From NCBI GenBank assembly GCA_030526005.1, contig JAUNDP010000019.1, positions 1 to 43,832 on the forward strand: a DNA stretch of 43,832 bases, given 5' to 3'. Made by a program: the position numbers and the translations under genes. Origin of the DNA: Eubacteriales bacterium. Its GTDB lineage: Bacteria; Bacillota; Clostridia; Lachnospirales; Lachnospiraceae. Positions 1-9,058 of the stretch are shown in pieces. Within the stretch, counting starts at the first letter, position 1; every line of letters begins with the position of its first letter. The notes under the pieces were generated by a model, which saw only the letters and a list, made by a program, of their open reading frames with translations, did not search any database and was not told where the DNA came from.

Positions 1-53
1 AATTTCTATGCCTATTCTTTTTTTACTTTACCCCCAAGTAAAGTTTAGAACCG

Positions 54-99
54 AAAAACAGTTGGATGTATCAGAAATTGATCCATCCAGCTGTTTTTT
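54..99 (+). terminator. Rho-independent terminator of a gene left of the window
   Basis: An imperfect hairpin has arms at 54-68 and 84-98 (core AACAGTTGGATG against CATCCAGCTGTT, one G-T pair) and ends in a run of six T. It probably ends a plus-strand gene whose coding part lies outside the window. A smaller inverted repeat, ACTTTAC/GTAAAGT, lies at 25-44. Confidence 0.75.
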
Positions 100-389
100 G
101 TCTTTGTAAAGAGGAATCAGAATGAAAATGAAAGAAAAATTGTGTCAAGTAAAATTGTTATTTGGCACAAAAGTTTGGCGTATTACACAAAAAATATGTG
201 AAAATTATGTATGAAAGACGATAGACAATTCCTGGGATATAGTATAAAATGACAACGCAAAACGATTTAAGAAGAGTGACAGACAGATGAGATGTTGCAT
301 ATAGAAATCAATTTGCGTTACAGCAGAAAGAAGGGCAAACAGGAGTAACACAAAATAATTTCACTTAAATAAGGAGGAACGTGAGAATT
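100..389 (+). promoter_or_regulatory. Upstream region and promoter of the GH101 gene
   Basis: No gene is visible in this AT-rich stretch. The best promoter is TAGACA at 222-227, a 17-nt spacer and TAAAAT at 245-250. That gives a 5' untranslated region of about 130 nt before the GH101 start. AAGGAGG at 371-377 is the ribosome binding site. I saw no convincing catabolite-repression (cre) palindrome. Confidence 0.5.
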
Positions 390-3300
390 ATGAAAAAGAA
401 CATGAAAAAGTGGATCGGTGCAGTTGCAGCTACAACGATGGCAGTAGCGACAGTATCCGGCAGTATGTTTCCAGCAGCGGTAATCAACGCAGAGGAAACA
501 GCAGCTGAAGCTGAAAACTATGCAGTTCTTTCCACAGAAAATATGGACGCATATGTGGCAAAAGATTTCCCAAGCGTTGTGAGATATGAAATGAAGGGTG
601 AACTGGAAGGAAAAATCTTCTATGGACAGACACAGCCTATTCATACAATCCGGATCAACGGAGTGGACGTAGAACTGACAGCAGAAGATGTGAAAGCTAC
701 ATTTGAAGGCAACCGCGCAGAGTATGTGATGACTGTGAAAGGTGAAGGAATTGATGCAGTGATCACCGCAGAACTGGTAGCAGACGCGAACACCATGGCA
801 TTTAACATTACAAAGATTGAAAATAATTTAGAAGACAGCGTGGATGGCAATCCGATTCAGACGATTGAGATTCCTAACCACAATCTGGTATCGGTAAATA
901 CCGATCAGAACGATGCAAATTTAAAAGGCGCTTTGATGTCTTCCAATACAACGGTCAGCGGCGACGAGTATGTAGAGGTGGAAGAAAACACAGATTTGAA
1001 CAAGAGTTATCTTTATGCGTTTGTTTCCAACGATGAAATGAGCGCAGGTCTCTGGAGCAACTCTGAGAATGACGGATGCGATATTAATGCGAAAGAAGTT
1101 CATGGAGGATCTCATAACTACCGTGTGACAGCAGCAGCTTCAAATACAGATGAGGGAACTTCTTTAGGTCTTTCCAGCAGCCAGTGGTACTACCACAGAA
1201 TCGTAACAGATTCTCACGGCAGAAGCTACATGGTAGAAGAGACGGAAATGCCTCAGACAAAGGTCATCATCACTGGTGACAGAAACGAAGATGAACAGAT
1301 CGACTGGCAGGATGGCGCTATTGCATTCCGTGAAATTATGAATAACCCGTACAAGTGCGAAGAGGTACCGGAACTTGTTGCATATCGTATTGCCATGAAC
1401 TTTGGCGGACATGCACAGAATCCATTCCTGACAACGCTTGACAATGTAAAACGTGTTGCAATGCATACAGATGGACTGGGACAGTCCGTACTGCTGAAAG
1501 GCTATGCAAATGAAGGACATGATTCTGCACATCCGGATTATGCTGACATCGGACAGAGAATCGGCGGCGCAGAAGAGATGAACATCCTGATGGAAAAAGG
1601 CGCTGAATATGGCGCAAGATTTGGTATCCATGTAAATGCAGGTGAAATGTATCCGGAAGCAAAAGCATTCAAGGATGACAACGTTCGCCGTCTGGAAGAC
1701 GGAACACTCCGCTATGGATGGAACTGGATCGATCAGGGTATTGGTCTTGACAGTATCTATGATCTGGCAACCGGAGAAAGAGAGGCAAGATTTGACGATC
1801 TGGAAGAACTGGTAGGACAGAATCTGGACTTTGTCTATGTAGATATCTGGGGCAATCGTACCGGCGGAACAGATGATTCCTGGCAGACTCGTAAGTTATC
1901 CAAAGAGATCAATGACAATGGATGGCGTATGGCAAATGAGTGGGGATCTGCAAACGAATACGATTCCACATTCCAGCACTGGGCTACTGACCTTACATAT
2001 GGCGGTTTTGAGAAAAAAGGACAGAACAGTGAAGTGATCCGTTTCCTGCGCAACCATCAGAAAGATTCCTGGGTTGGCGACTATCCGGCATACGGCGGAG
2101 CAGCTGTGATGCCACTGCTTGGCGGTTACAACATGAAAGACTTTGAAGGATGGCAGGGAAGAAACGATTACGATACATATATCACAAACCTGTACACACA
2201 TGATCTGACAACGAAATTTATCCAGCATTATGAAATCATGAAATGGGTAGACGGAGAACCAGTTACAGTAGGAGATGCAGTAAACTGGACACCGGAAATG
2301 GAAATCACTCTGAAAGATGAAGACGGCGATACGCTTGTAATCACAAGAGAATCCAACGATCCGGAATCCGAAGGTTACAGAAACAGAACAATGACTCTCA
2401 ACGGCAAGGTAATTTCCAAGGGAGCGCCTTCCAGAGGAGATCGTACAAACGAAGATATTCAGCAGGGTAATCTGAAAGGAACAGAAACTTATCTGCTTCC
2501 TTGGAACTGGGATCCTAAGACAGGAGAAAAAGTTGCTTCTGAAGATGAAAAACTGTATCACTGGAATACACAGGGCGGAACGACTACATGGGAACTTCCG
2601 GATTCCTGGGCTGGACTGGAAAATGTAGTAGTTTATAAACTGACAGATCTTGGCAAAACTGAAGAACAGATGGTAGAAGTTGTTGATGGAACCATCACTC
2701 TGGAAGCAGAATCTGAGATCCCATATGTGGTATATAAGAGCCAGAAAGAAAATATGGACATTACCTGGAGCGAAGGGATGCACATCGTAGACGCAGGATT
2801 CAACAGCGGAAACTTTGATGCATGGGAGCAGACAGGCGATGGCGAAGCAACAATCGCAAAGAGTCAGTACAGCAATCCGATGATGAAGCTGACTGGTGAA
2901 ACGGCTATGACACAGGAACTGACAGATCTGGAAGCAGGCAAACAGTATGCCGTACTGGTTGGCGTGGATAACAGAAGCGATTCCAAAGCAATCGTAACGG
3001 TAAAAGAAGGCGATAACGTACTGGCATCGAACTATACGGTTCGCTCCATTGCGAAGAACTATGTAAAAGCATATACACACAGTAACGCCAGCGCAACAGT
3101 AGATGGAACAAGTTACTTCCAGCAGATGTACGTATTCTTTACTGCGCCGGAGTCAGGCAATGTAACGCTGACACTGGAAAGAGAAGCAGGCGAAGGGGAA
3201 ACATACTTCGATGATGTGCGAGTAGTAGAAAACGATTCTCATAATGTAACTTACAACGAAGCAGGCGAAATCGTGAAATTTGAACAGGATTTTGAGACAA

Positions 3301-3833
3301 ACGTGCAGGGAATCTACCCATTTGTTGTAAGCGGTATTGAAGACGTAGAGGATAACCGTATCCACCTTTCTGAACTCCATGCGCCATATACACAGGCTGG
3401 ATGGGATGTAAAACTGATGGACGACGTTCTGGACGGAAACTGGTCGGTAAAAATCAATGGACTGACAGAGAGAGATACTCTGGCATACCAGACAATTCCT
3501 CAGAACTTCCGTTTCGAGCCGGGTGTAACTTACAAAGTAAGCTTTGATTACCAGGCAGGAAGCGATGGAATTTATGGCGTTGTTGTAGGAGATGGAGAAT
3601 TTAACGGAACAGAAGAAGTAGTTCCTCTGCCAATGGCTATGGGCAAAGATGCAGACGGTCACTACGAATGTGAAGTAGTAGGATCTGAAAGCGGACAGAC
3701 ATGGATTGGTATTTATTCCACAACTACAGCTCCTGATCTGCAGGGTGTAGATCCGGAAGCAGCTCAGGCTAACTTTGGCGGTTACAAAGAGCTTGTACTG
3801 GACAACCTTGTCATTGAAAGAGCAGAAGCATAA
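390..3833 (+). CDS. Secreted endo-alpha-N-acetylgalactosaminidase, glycoside hydrolase family 101
   Basis: The enzyme is predicted to release the core-1 disaccharide Gal-beta-1,3-GalNAc from Ser/Thr of mucin-type glycoproteins outside the cell. The 1147-aa product begins with a signal peptide (about residues 1-33, likely cleaved after INA). A GH101 barrel covers roughly residues 300-700. It contains YVDIWG with the probable nucleophile Asp485 and NEWG with the probable acid/base Glu517. Their spacing of 32 matches the known pneumococcal GH101 pair (D764/E796). Two beta-rich domains of galactose-binding type follow, at about 790-950 and 955-1147. There is no LPXTG or C-terminal membrane segment, so release into the medium is likely. 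ATG 390 lies 12 nt after AAGGAGG. An in-frame GTG at 381 lies only 3 nt after it, so ATG is preferred but not certain. The gene is monocistronic, with terminators on both sides. Confidence 0.93.
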   Translation: MKKNMKKWIGAVAATTMAVATVSGSMFPAAVINAEETAAEAENYAVLSTENMDAYVAKDFPSVVRYEMKGELEGKIFYGQTQPIHTIRINGVDVELTAEDVKATFEGNRAEYVMTVKGEGIDAVITAELVADANTMAFNITKIENNLEDSVDGNPIQTIEIPNHNLVSVNTDQNDANLKGALMSSNTTVSGDEYVEVEENTDLNKSYLYAFVSNDEMSAGLWSNSENDGCDINAKEVHGGSHNYRVTAAASNTDEGTSLGLSSSQWYYHRIVTDSHGRSYMVEETEMPQTKVIITGDRNEDEQIDWQDGAIAFREIMNNPYKCEEVPELVAYRIAMNFGGHAQNPFLTTLDNVKRVAMHTDGLGQSVLLKGYANEGHDSAHPDYADIGQRIGGAEEMNILMEKGAEYGARFGIHVNAGEMYPEAKAFKDDNVRRLEDGTLRYGWNWIDQGIGLDSIYDLATGEREARFDDLEELVGQNLDFVYVDIWGNRTGGTDDSWQTRKLSKEINDNGWRMANEWGSANEYDSTFQHWATDLTYGGFEKKGQNSEVIRFLRNHQKDSWVGDYPAYGGAAVMPLLGGYNMKDFEGWQGRNDYDTYITNLYTHDLTTKFIQHYEIMKWVDGEPVTVGDAVNWTPEMEITLKDEDGDTLVITRESNDPESEGYRNRTMTLNGKVISKGAPSRGDRTNEDIQQGNLKGTETYLLPWNWDPKTGEKVASEDEKLYHWNTQGGTTTWELPDSWAGLENVVVYKLTDLGKTEEQMVEVVDGTITLEAESEIPYVVYKSQKENMDITWSEGMHIVDAGFNSGNFDAWEQTGDGEATIAKSQYSNPMMKLTGETAMTQELTDLEAGKQYAVLVGVDNRSDSKAIVTVKEGDNVLASNYTVRSIAKNYVKAYTHSNASATVDGTSYFQQMYVFFTAPESGNVTLTLEREAGEGETYFDDVRVVENDSHNVTYNEAGEIVKFEQDFETNVQGIYPFVVSGIEDVEDNRIHLSELHAPYTQAGWDVKLMDDVLDGNWSVKINGLTERDTLAYQTIPQNFRFEPGVTYKVSFDYQAGSDGIYGVVVGDGEFNGTEEVVPLPMAMGKDADGHYECEVVGSESGQTWIGIYSTTTAPDLQGVDPEAAQANFGGYKELVLDNLVIERAEA

Positions 3834-3852
3834 TAAAATAGCATAAAAGGAT

Positions 3853-3895
3853 AAAGGGAGAGAGTTTCCAAAACTGAGTCACTCTCTCCCTTTTT
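3853..3895. terminator. Bidirectional terminator between convergent genes
   Basis: Perfect 13-bp arms at 3853-3865 and 3881-3893 (core AAAGGGAGAGAGT) are followed by TTTTT on the plus strand and a T-rich run on the minus strand. The hairpin serves the GH101 gene and the convergent zinc-ribbon gene. A second short hairpin (GACTCTT/AAGAGTC) follows at 3896-3913. Confidence 0.85.
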
Positions 3896-3924
3896 GACTC
3901 TTTATCAAGAGTCAGGGTAAATAT

Positions 3925-4257
3925 TTATAAGAAATCCCGTCCGCATCCTTTGCAAATCTGAGAATATTTTTGATTGAGTTCTCCACAGTCAGGACAGTAC
4001 CAGGTTCCGTCCTGACGGGGCTGAACTTTCACGAAAGATTTGCGGGGATTGGAAGTGGGACATTCCAGAGATTTACCCTGATTTTCAACTGCCATGGCGC
4101 CTAAGGGAGCGATGGAAACTCCTCTGTGTGTCAGGCCACACAGATATTTCATATCTCTCCACTGAAAGAATTTTTGTTTTGTTTTCAGATGGGCGCCGCA
4201 GTTCTGACAATAGGTTGTGCCTGCTGAATTTTCAAAAGAACATTTTGCACATTTCAT
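3925..4257 (-). CDS. Small double zinc-ribbon protein of unknown function
   Basis: The 110-aa product begins MKCAKC and has two zinc-ribbon-like cysteine pairs. The N-terminal pair is CAKC...CQNC (residues 3-23) and the C-terminal pair is CPDC...CKGC. Between them lies about 60 aa without a recognised domain. The start at 4257 is chosen because AGGAGG lies just upstream. The frame continues another 28 codons upstream without its own ribosome binding site. It has no signal peptide or membrane segment, so it is probably cytoplasmic. Ribbons of this kind often act as small adaptor or nucleic-acid-binding modules, but nothing here shows which. It is convergent with the GH101 gene and divergent from nagB. 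Confidence 0.75.
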   Translation of the reverse strand: MKCAKCSFENSAGTTYCQNCGAHLKTKQKFFQWRDMKYLCGLTHRGVSIAPLGAMAVENQGKSLECPTSNPRKSFVKVQPRQDGTWYCPDCGELNQKYSQICKGCGRDFL

Positions 4258-4591
4258 TTCCAATTCCTCCTTTTTTATAGTATTTTTTATGCAATCGTTA
4301 AAAATTTTTCCTGTGATGAGCTGGCAAAATACGATTTTCATTTTATATTTATATTATATCATTTTAAGCATAAAAAAATAAGATCTATCCTGATAATCAT
4401 GATCTGAAATGGGAGGAGAAAAATATAGCATATTTTTAGAAAACAAACAGAAATTCTGCAAAAATAAATTTTGGAACATGGTGTGATTTCTAGAGAAAAT
4501 ATGGTAGAATAAATTTGAAATTTCAGATATCCAGTGAAAAAACAAGAAATGGGTTACAGCTGTATGACAGCAGAGAGAAGGGAGAAAAATC
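4258..4591. promoter_or_regulatory. Divergent promoter region between the zinc-ribbon gene and nagB
   Basis: This very AT-rich interval has no gene. On the minus strand a TATAAT (plus coordinates 4353-4358) could drive the zinc-ribbon gene, but its -35 is poor. On the plus strand TAGAAT at 4505-4510 is a possible -10 for nagB, with a weak -35 near 4482. I could not identify a NagR/DasR-type operator or a cre site with confidence. Confidence 0.35.
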
Positions 4592-5317
4592 ATGAAAATA
4601 TTTATAGCAAAAGACTATAATGAAATGAGCAGAAAGGCTGCAAATATTATTGCAGCGCAGGTGATTGTAAAACCGGACTGTGTGTTAGGACTTGCGACAG
4701 GTTCCACTCCGATCGGAGCGTATGAAGAACTTGTAAAGCGCTACCAGGCAGGCGATCTGGATTTTTCAGAGGTAACTTCTGTCAATCTGGACGAGTATAA
4801 AGGACTGCCGAAAGAAAATGATCAGAGCTATGACTATTTCATGCGTGAGCATTTATTTCAGCATATTAATATGAAAGCATCCTATCTGCCGGATGGAATG
4901 AAAGAAGATGCAGAAGAAGAATGCAGACGATACGAGGAACTGATTCAGTCTCTCGGAGGAGTGGATCTTCAGCTTTTAGGACTTGGACATAATGGTCATA
5001 TCGGGTTTAATGAGCCGGCAGAGATATTTGAAAAAGAGACGCACTGCGTTGATCTGCAGCCAAGTACAATCGAAGCCAACAAACGATTCTTTGCTTCCGC
5101 AGATGAGGTCCCGAAAAAGGCATACACGATGGGAATCCAGACGATTATGCGCGCAAAGAAGATTTTAGTCGTTGTGAGCGGCGCAGATAAAGCAGATATT
5201 GTAAGAGACGCTTTCTTTGGACCAGTCACACCGCACGTCCCAGCTTCCATTCTTCAGATGCACAGCGATGTGACACTGATTGGCGATGAAGCGGCAATGG
5301 CAAAAATTCCGAGATAA
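4592..5317 (+). CDS. nagB: Glucosamine-6-phosphate deaminase
   Basis: NagB converts glucosamine-6-phosphate to fructose-6-phosphate and ammonia in the cytosol, the last step of GlcNAc catabolism. The 241-aa product has the phosphate-binding LATGSTP motif (34-40), the catalytic Asp67 in NLDEYKGL, and LGLGHNGHIGFNEP with the conserved Asn/His/Glu residues. Its length fits the short Bacillus-type class. It lacks the C-terminal extension that makes the 266-aa E. coli enzyme allosteric. GGGAG lies upstream of the ATG. nagA follows 33 nt after its stop, so the two are almost certainly one operon. Confidence 0.97.
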   Translation: MKIFIAKDYNEMSRKAANIIAAQVIVKPDCVLGLATGSTPIGAYEELVKRYQAGDLDFSEVTSVNLDEYKGLPKENDQSYDYFMREHLFQHINMKASYLPDGMKEDAEEECRRYEELIQSLGGVDLQLLGLGHNGHIGFNEPAEIFEKETHCVDLQPSTIEANKRFFASADEVPKKAYTMGIQTIMRAKKILVVVSGADKADIVRDAFFGPVTPHVPASILQMHSDVTLIGDEAAMAKIPR

Positions 5318-5350
5318 GATACCCTATTGGGACAGAAATGGAGAAAAACT

Positions 5351-6514
5351 ATGCTGATCAAAAATGTGAATGTTTATACAGAGGAAAAAAAGTTTGTTCC
5401 TGGAATGATTGTGATAAAAGACGAACAGATAGAAGCTGTGCTGGATGAGAATGCGCATATCGATGTGGCGTCACAGGAAGAAATTTTGGATGGAAAAGGA
5501 AACTATGCGATACCGGGATTGATTGATCTCCATTTTCACGGATGCAAAGGATATGACTTTTGTGATGGAACCATGGAGGCGCTCAATGCAATCGCGCAGT
5601 ATGAGGCTTCCGTCGGCGTGACGGCAATCTGTCCGGCGACCATGACGCTTCCTGTCAGCCAGTTGGAAGATATTCTTTCTGTTGGTGCGGCGTATAAAAG
5701 ATGGCAGGAAACGACACAGAACAATGGCAGCGATCTGATCGGCGTCAACATGGAAGGACCATTTATCAGCAAGGCAAAAAAAGGAGCGCAGGATGAAAGA
5801 AATATCATTCCATGCTCGGAAGAAATCTATCACAGATTTCAGAAGGCAGCGGACGGTCTTGTGAAATATATTGCAGTGGCGCCGGAGGAGAATGATGCGG
5901 TTCCGTTTATTGAGAAGGTAAAGGGGGAAGTTCATATTTCTCTTGCACATACAAACTCAGACTACAAGAAAGCAAAAGAGGCATTTGATCATGGCGCATC
6001 CCATGCCGTTCATCTTTATAACGCAATGTCTCCGTTTACTCACCGTGATCCAGGTGTTGTAGGAGCAGTGGCGGACAGCTCTCATGTGATGGCAGAACTG
6101 ATCTGCGACGGCGTTCACATTCATCCGGCGGCAGTGCGCACGACATTTAAAATGATGGGAGAAGACCGAATGATTCTAATCAGCGACAGTATGCGTGCGA
6201 CGGGAATGGGAGACGGAACATACACGCTTGGAGGATTAGAGGTTCATGTTTCCGGAAAACATGCGACGCTTGCATCGGACGGCGCGCTTGCCGGATCGGT
6301 GACAAACTTGTTTGATTGCATGAAAACTGCGGTAAAGAAAATGGGCATCCCTCTGGAGACCGCTGTTGCATGTGCGACGATAAATCCGGCAAAGAGCCTG
6401 GGAGTGTATGACAAGTATGGGTCTATTGCGCCAGGGAAAAAGGCAGATCTTGTATTGATGAACGAGGAACTGGAGATTCAGGCAGTTTTAAAGGATGGAA
6501 GAAAGATCAGATAG
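5351..6514 (+). CDS. nagA: N-acetylglucosamine-6-phosphate deacetylase
   Basis: NagA removes acetate from GlcNAc-6-phosphate and supplies the substrate of NagB. The 387-aa amidohydrolase-superfamily protein shows DLHFHGCKGYDF (metal-binding HxH), EGPF, the AHTNSDY and DGVHIHP histidines, and the catalytic aspartate in LISDSMRATGMGDG. ATG 5351 is chosen because GGAG lies 7 nt upstream. An in-frame TTG at 5327 has no ribosome binding site. Together with nagB it lets the cell use GlcNAc from mucin or from recycled cell wall. No nag transporter or regulator is nearby. Confidence 0.96.
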   Translation: MLIKNVNVYTEEKKFVPGMIVIKDEQIEAVLDENAHIDVASQEEILDGKGNYAIPGLIDLHFHGCKGYDFCDGTMEALNAIAQYEASVGVTAICPATMTLPVSQLEDILSVGAAYKRWQETTQNNGSDLIGVNMEGPFISKAKKGAQDERNIIPCSEEIYHRFQKAADGLVKYIAVAPEENDAVPFIEKVKGEVHISLAHTNSDYKKAKEAFDHGASHAVHLYNAMSPFTHRDPGVVGAVADSSHVMAELICDGVHIHPAAVRTTFKMMGEDRMILISDSMRATGMGDGTYTLGGLEVHVSGKHATLASDGALAGSVTNLFDCMKTAVKKMGIPLETAVACATINPAKSLGVYDKYGSIAPGKKADLVLMNEELEIQAVLKDGRKIR

Positions 6515-6540
6515 ATAGTAAGATCAATACAGAGATATGA

Positions 6541-6580
6541 TAAAAAATCAGTCTGTCTGCGTTTAGACAGACAGACTGAT
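6541..6580 (-). terminator. Terminator of the aldo/keto reductase gene
   Basis: A perfect 13-bp inverted repeat (arms 6547-6559 and 6568-6580, core CAGTCTGTCTG, 8-nt loop) is followed by TTTTTTA when read on the minus strand. The stem covers the last codons and stop of the reductase, so the terminator overlaps the coding region. There is no T run on the plus strand, so it is not an obvious nagA terminator. Confidence 0.8.
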
Positions 6581-7558
6581 GGAATCAATCAGATCGAGTT
6601 CTTCCTGCGTAAAGGAAATATTTTCGATGGCTTTGATATTATCTAAAATCTGGGATGGCTTGGAGGCGCCGATCAGGACGCTTGTGACAATTCCATCTTT
6701 TAAAACCCACGCAAGCGCCATTTCCGCAAGCGTCTGACCGCGCTGCTGCGCAAGATCGTTGAGAGCGCGGATCTGTTCCAGTTTCTGTGGCGTCAGGAGC
6801 GCTTCTTTCAGAAAACGTCCGTCTGTGCGGATGCGGCTGTCTTGTGGAATGCCATTTAAGTAGCGGTCGCTTAAGGTACCCTGGGCGAGAGGACTGAAGG
6901 CAATGATGCCTTTTTGGACTTTTGAGGAGGACAGTTTCAGGCTATTCTTCTCAATCGTGCGGTCAAAAATAGAATAACGGTTTTGATTGATGACAAATGG
7001 GCAGTGCAGTTCTTTTAAGATCTGTGCTGCTTTTTCCATTGTCTCTCCGTCGTAGTTGGAAAGTCCGGCATACAGAGCCTTTCCGCTCTTGACAGCCTGA
7101 TCGAGGGCGCCCATCGTCTCTTCGAGAGGAGTGTCGGGATCCATTCGATGATGATAAAAGATATCGACATAGTCCAGTCCCATTCTTGACAGACTCTGAT
7201 CGAGGCTGGCAAGCAGATATTTGCGGCTGCCCCAGTTGCCGTAAGGTCCATCCCACATCTCATATCCGGCTTTTGTGCTGATAATCAGTTCATCGCGATA
7301 TGGTCTGAAATGATCTTTGAAAATGCGCCCAAAATTTTTTTCTGCGCTGCCTGGCCTGGGACCATAATTATTGGCAAGATCAAAATGTGTGATACCGTTA
7401 TCAAAAGCAGTGAAACAAAGCTGCTCCATGTTTTCATAAGAAGCTGTGTCACCGAAATTGTGCCACAGTCCGAGAGAGACGGCAGGAAGCATCAAACCGC
7501 TGTTCCCACAGCGATGGTATTTCATCGTTTCATATCGTTGTTCCGATGCAGTGTACAT
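6563..7558 (-). CDS. yghZ: Aldo/keto reductase, YghZ/L-glyceraldehyde-3-phosphate reductase type
   Basis: This is a predicted NADPH-dependent cytosolic carbonyl reductase. E. coli YghZ reduces L-glyceraldehyde-3-phosphate and methylglyoxal. The 331-aa sequence closely follows that subfamily: SLGLWHNFGD near the start, FDLANNYGPRPGSAEKNFGR (catalytic Asp and Tyr), ISTKAGY (catalytic Lys), VDIFYHHRMD (His), NYD/NQNRYS, FSPLAQGTLS, and SVLIGASKPSQI near the NADP-binding C-terminus. The start at 7558 follows AGGAGG on the minus strand. The frame extends 14 codons further upstream without a better signal. It is monocistronic, with its own promoter and terminator. Confidence 0.9.
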   Translation of the reverse strand: MYTASEQRYETMKYHRCGNSGLMLPAVSLGLWHNFGDTASYENMEQLCFTAFDNGITHFDLANNYGPRPGSAEKNFGRIFKDHFRPYRDELIISTKAGYEMWDGPYGNWGSRKYLLASLDQSLSRMGLDYVDIFYHHRMDPDTPLEETMGALDQAVKSGKALYAGLSNYDGETMEKAAQILKELHCPFVINQNRYSIFDRTIEKNSLKLSSSKVQKGIIAFSPLAQGTLSDRYLNGIPQDSRIRTDGRFLKEALLTPQKLEQIRALNDLAQQRGQTLAEMALAWVLKDGIVTSVLIGASKPSQILDNIKAIENISFTQEELDLIDSISLSV

Positions 7559-7636
7559 AGAAAACCTCCTCAAAAAATAATTTGATGTTTTTTTATACAA
7601 ATACTAGGAAGAAAATCTATTTAGTTGACTATTTTT

Positions 7637-7666
7637 AATATAGAATAAGAATGTTGTTGTGGTCAA
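7637..7666 (-). promoter_or_regulatory. Promoter of the aldo/keto reductase gene
   Basis: Read on the minus strand, TTGACC (plus 7661-7666) is followed by an 18-nt spacer and TATATT (plus 7637-7642), about 75 nt before the start codon. Confidence 0.6.
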
Positions 7667-7938
7667 GTATTTTTGTAACGCCTTTGAATAAAAAATATTG
7701 TCAATCAGAAAAGCGACGAGACAATCCGTAAAGATGTTAGGAATAAATGCGATTGAGGCGGATATTTTAGAAGCAGGGCAGGTAGAAGCTGAAATTTAGC
7801 AGAAGTACAAAAAGTATTCCCGTTTTCTGCTAAAATAGTAAGATCAAGTGCAAGAAGTCTTGACAATTCCCATCTGTTAGTGATAGTTTAATTGTGCAAG
7901 TAAACAATCATACTTAAAGAAGAATAAGGAGTTAGAGT
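7667..7938 (+). promoter_or_regulatory. purC upstream region: inverted repeat and promoter
   Basis: The first part holds only a 21-codon open frame (MLGINAIEADILE..., from 7737) that may be a gene remnant; I do not recognise it. A 10-bp inverted repeat, TTTAGCAGAA/TTCTGCTAAA, lies at 7795-7804 and 7825-7834 and has no T run. A likely promoter is TTGACA at 7860-7865 with GATAGT at 7882-7887 (16-nt spacer). AAGGAG at 7926-7931 is the purC ribosome binding site. Confidence 0.5.
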
Positions 7939-8808
7939 ATGCAGGAATTAAAACCGATCAAAGAAGGTAAAGTACGCGAGATTTATGACAATGGCGATAG
8001 CCTGATTATGGTAGCGACAGACCGTATCAGCTGTTTTGATGTGATCCTGAAAAATGAGGTGACAAAGAAAGGAACAGTGCTGACGCAGATGTCAAAGTTC
8101 TGGTTTGATATGACAGAAGATATCCTGCCGAACCATATGATTTCTGTAGACGTGAAAGACATGCCGGAATTTTTCCAGCAGGAAAAATTTGACGGCAACA
8201 GTATGATGTGCCGTAAGCTGGAGATGCTTCCGATCGAATGTATCGTGCGCGGTTATATCACAGGAAGCGGATGGGAGAGCTATAAAAAGACGGGAAAAGT
8301 ATGCGGTATTGAACTGCCGGAAGGACTCAGAGAGTCTGACAAGCTGCCGGAACCGATTTATACACCATCTACAAAAGCTGAAATCGGAGATCACGACGAG
8401 AATATTTCTTTTGAGCAGAGTATTGCTCATCTGGAAAAATATTTCCCTGGAAAAGGACAAGAGTATGCAGAGAAACTGCGCGACTGTACCATCGCACTGT
8501 ATAAAAAATGTGCAGAGTATGCTTTAAGCAAGGGAATTATCATCGCAGATACAAAATTTGAATTTGGTCTCGATGAAAATGGAAATATTGTGATCGGTGA
8601 TGAGATGCTGACGCCAGACAGCTCACGTTTCTGGCCGGCAGAAGGATATGAACCAGGCCATGGACAGCCATCCTTCGACAAACAGTTTGCACGCGACTGG
8701 CTGAAAGAAAATAAAGATCATGACTGGACACTGCCTCAGGAGATTGTGGATAAGACAATCGAGAAATATCTTCAGGGATATGAGATGCTGACAGGAAAAC
8801 GTCTGTAA
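7939..8808 (+). CDS. purC: Phosphoribosylaminoimidazole-succinocarboxamide synthase (SAICAR synthetase)
   Basis: PurC joins CAIR and aspartate using ATP to make SAICAR in de novo purine synthesis. The 289-aa product shows IKEGKVREIYD at the N-terminus, ATDRISCFDV, the substrate-binding IECIVRGYITGSGW, and IADTKFEFGL...DEMLTPDSSRFWP. It is about 50 aa longer than the short Bacillus form, like the longer yeast and Bacteroidetes-type enzymes. It stands alone, with a terminator directly behind it, and is not in a pur operon. I saw no purine riboswitch upstream. Confidence 0.96.
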   Translation: MQELKPIKEGKVREIYDNGDSLIMVATDRISCFDVILKNEVTKKGTVLTQMSKFWFDMTEDILPNHMISVDVKDMPEFFQQEKFDGNSMMCRKLEMLPIECIVRGYITGSGWESYKKTGKVCGIELPEGLRESDKLPEPIYTPSTKAEIGDHDENISFEQSIAHLEKYFPGKGQEYAEKLRDCTIALYKKCAEYALSKGIIIADTKFEFGLDENGNIVIGDEMLTPDSSRFWPAEGYEPGHGQPSFDKQFARDWLKENKDHDWTLPQEIVDKTIEKYLQGYEMLTGKRL

Positions 8809-8822
8809 AACATAAAAAAGAG

Positions 8823-8859
8823 AACAGGTGCTTCACATGATTGTGAGCGCCTGTTTTTT
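8823..8859 (+). terminator. purC terminator
   Basis: A hairpin with outer arms AACAGG/CCTGTT, one bulged T and one G-T pair (8823-8855) is followed by six T. Confidence 0.85.
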
Positions 8860-9058
8860 CGATAAAAAATAAAAAGGAATCCGGGAAAAGAGAATACTGG
8901 ACAGAGCAAGAATAGGTAATTTTTATATTCAGTTGCTATTTGAGAGAGGGATCATAGAGTTAAAATAAAATAAAAAAAGAACCGTTCAGAATTGAGAAAG
9001 GAGAAGGCGTTCATATCAGCGCTGAAAAGAAGCTGAGATGGATGGCTGAGAATTATTT

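Noticed and set aside
1896-3080. 394-codon open frame on the minus strand inside the GH101 gene
   Set aside because: It is a shadow of the strongly supported GH101 reading frame, is Cys/Phe-rich, and has no ribosome binding site or family motif.
4480-4515. NagR/DasR-type operator upstream of nagB (TTTCTAGAGAAA)
   Set aside because: It resembles a palindrome but does not match the known TGGTCTAGACCA-like consensus well enough to call.
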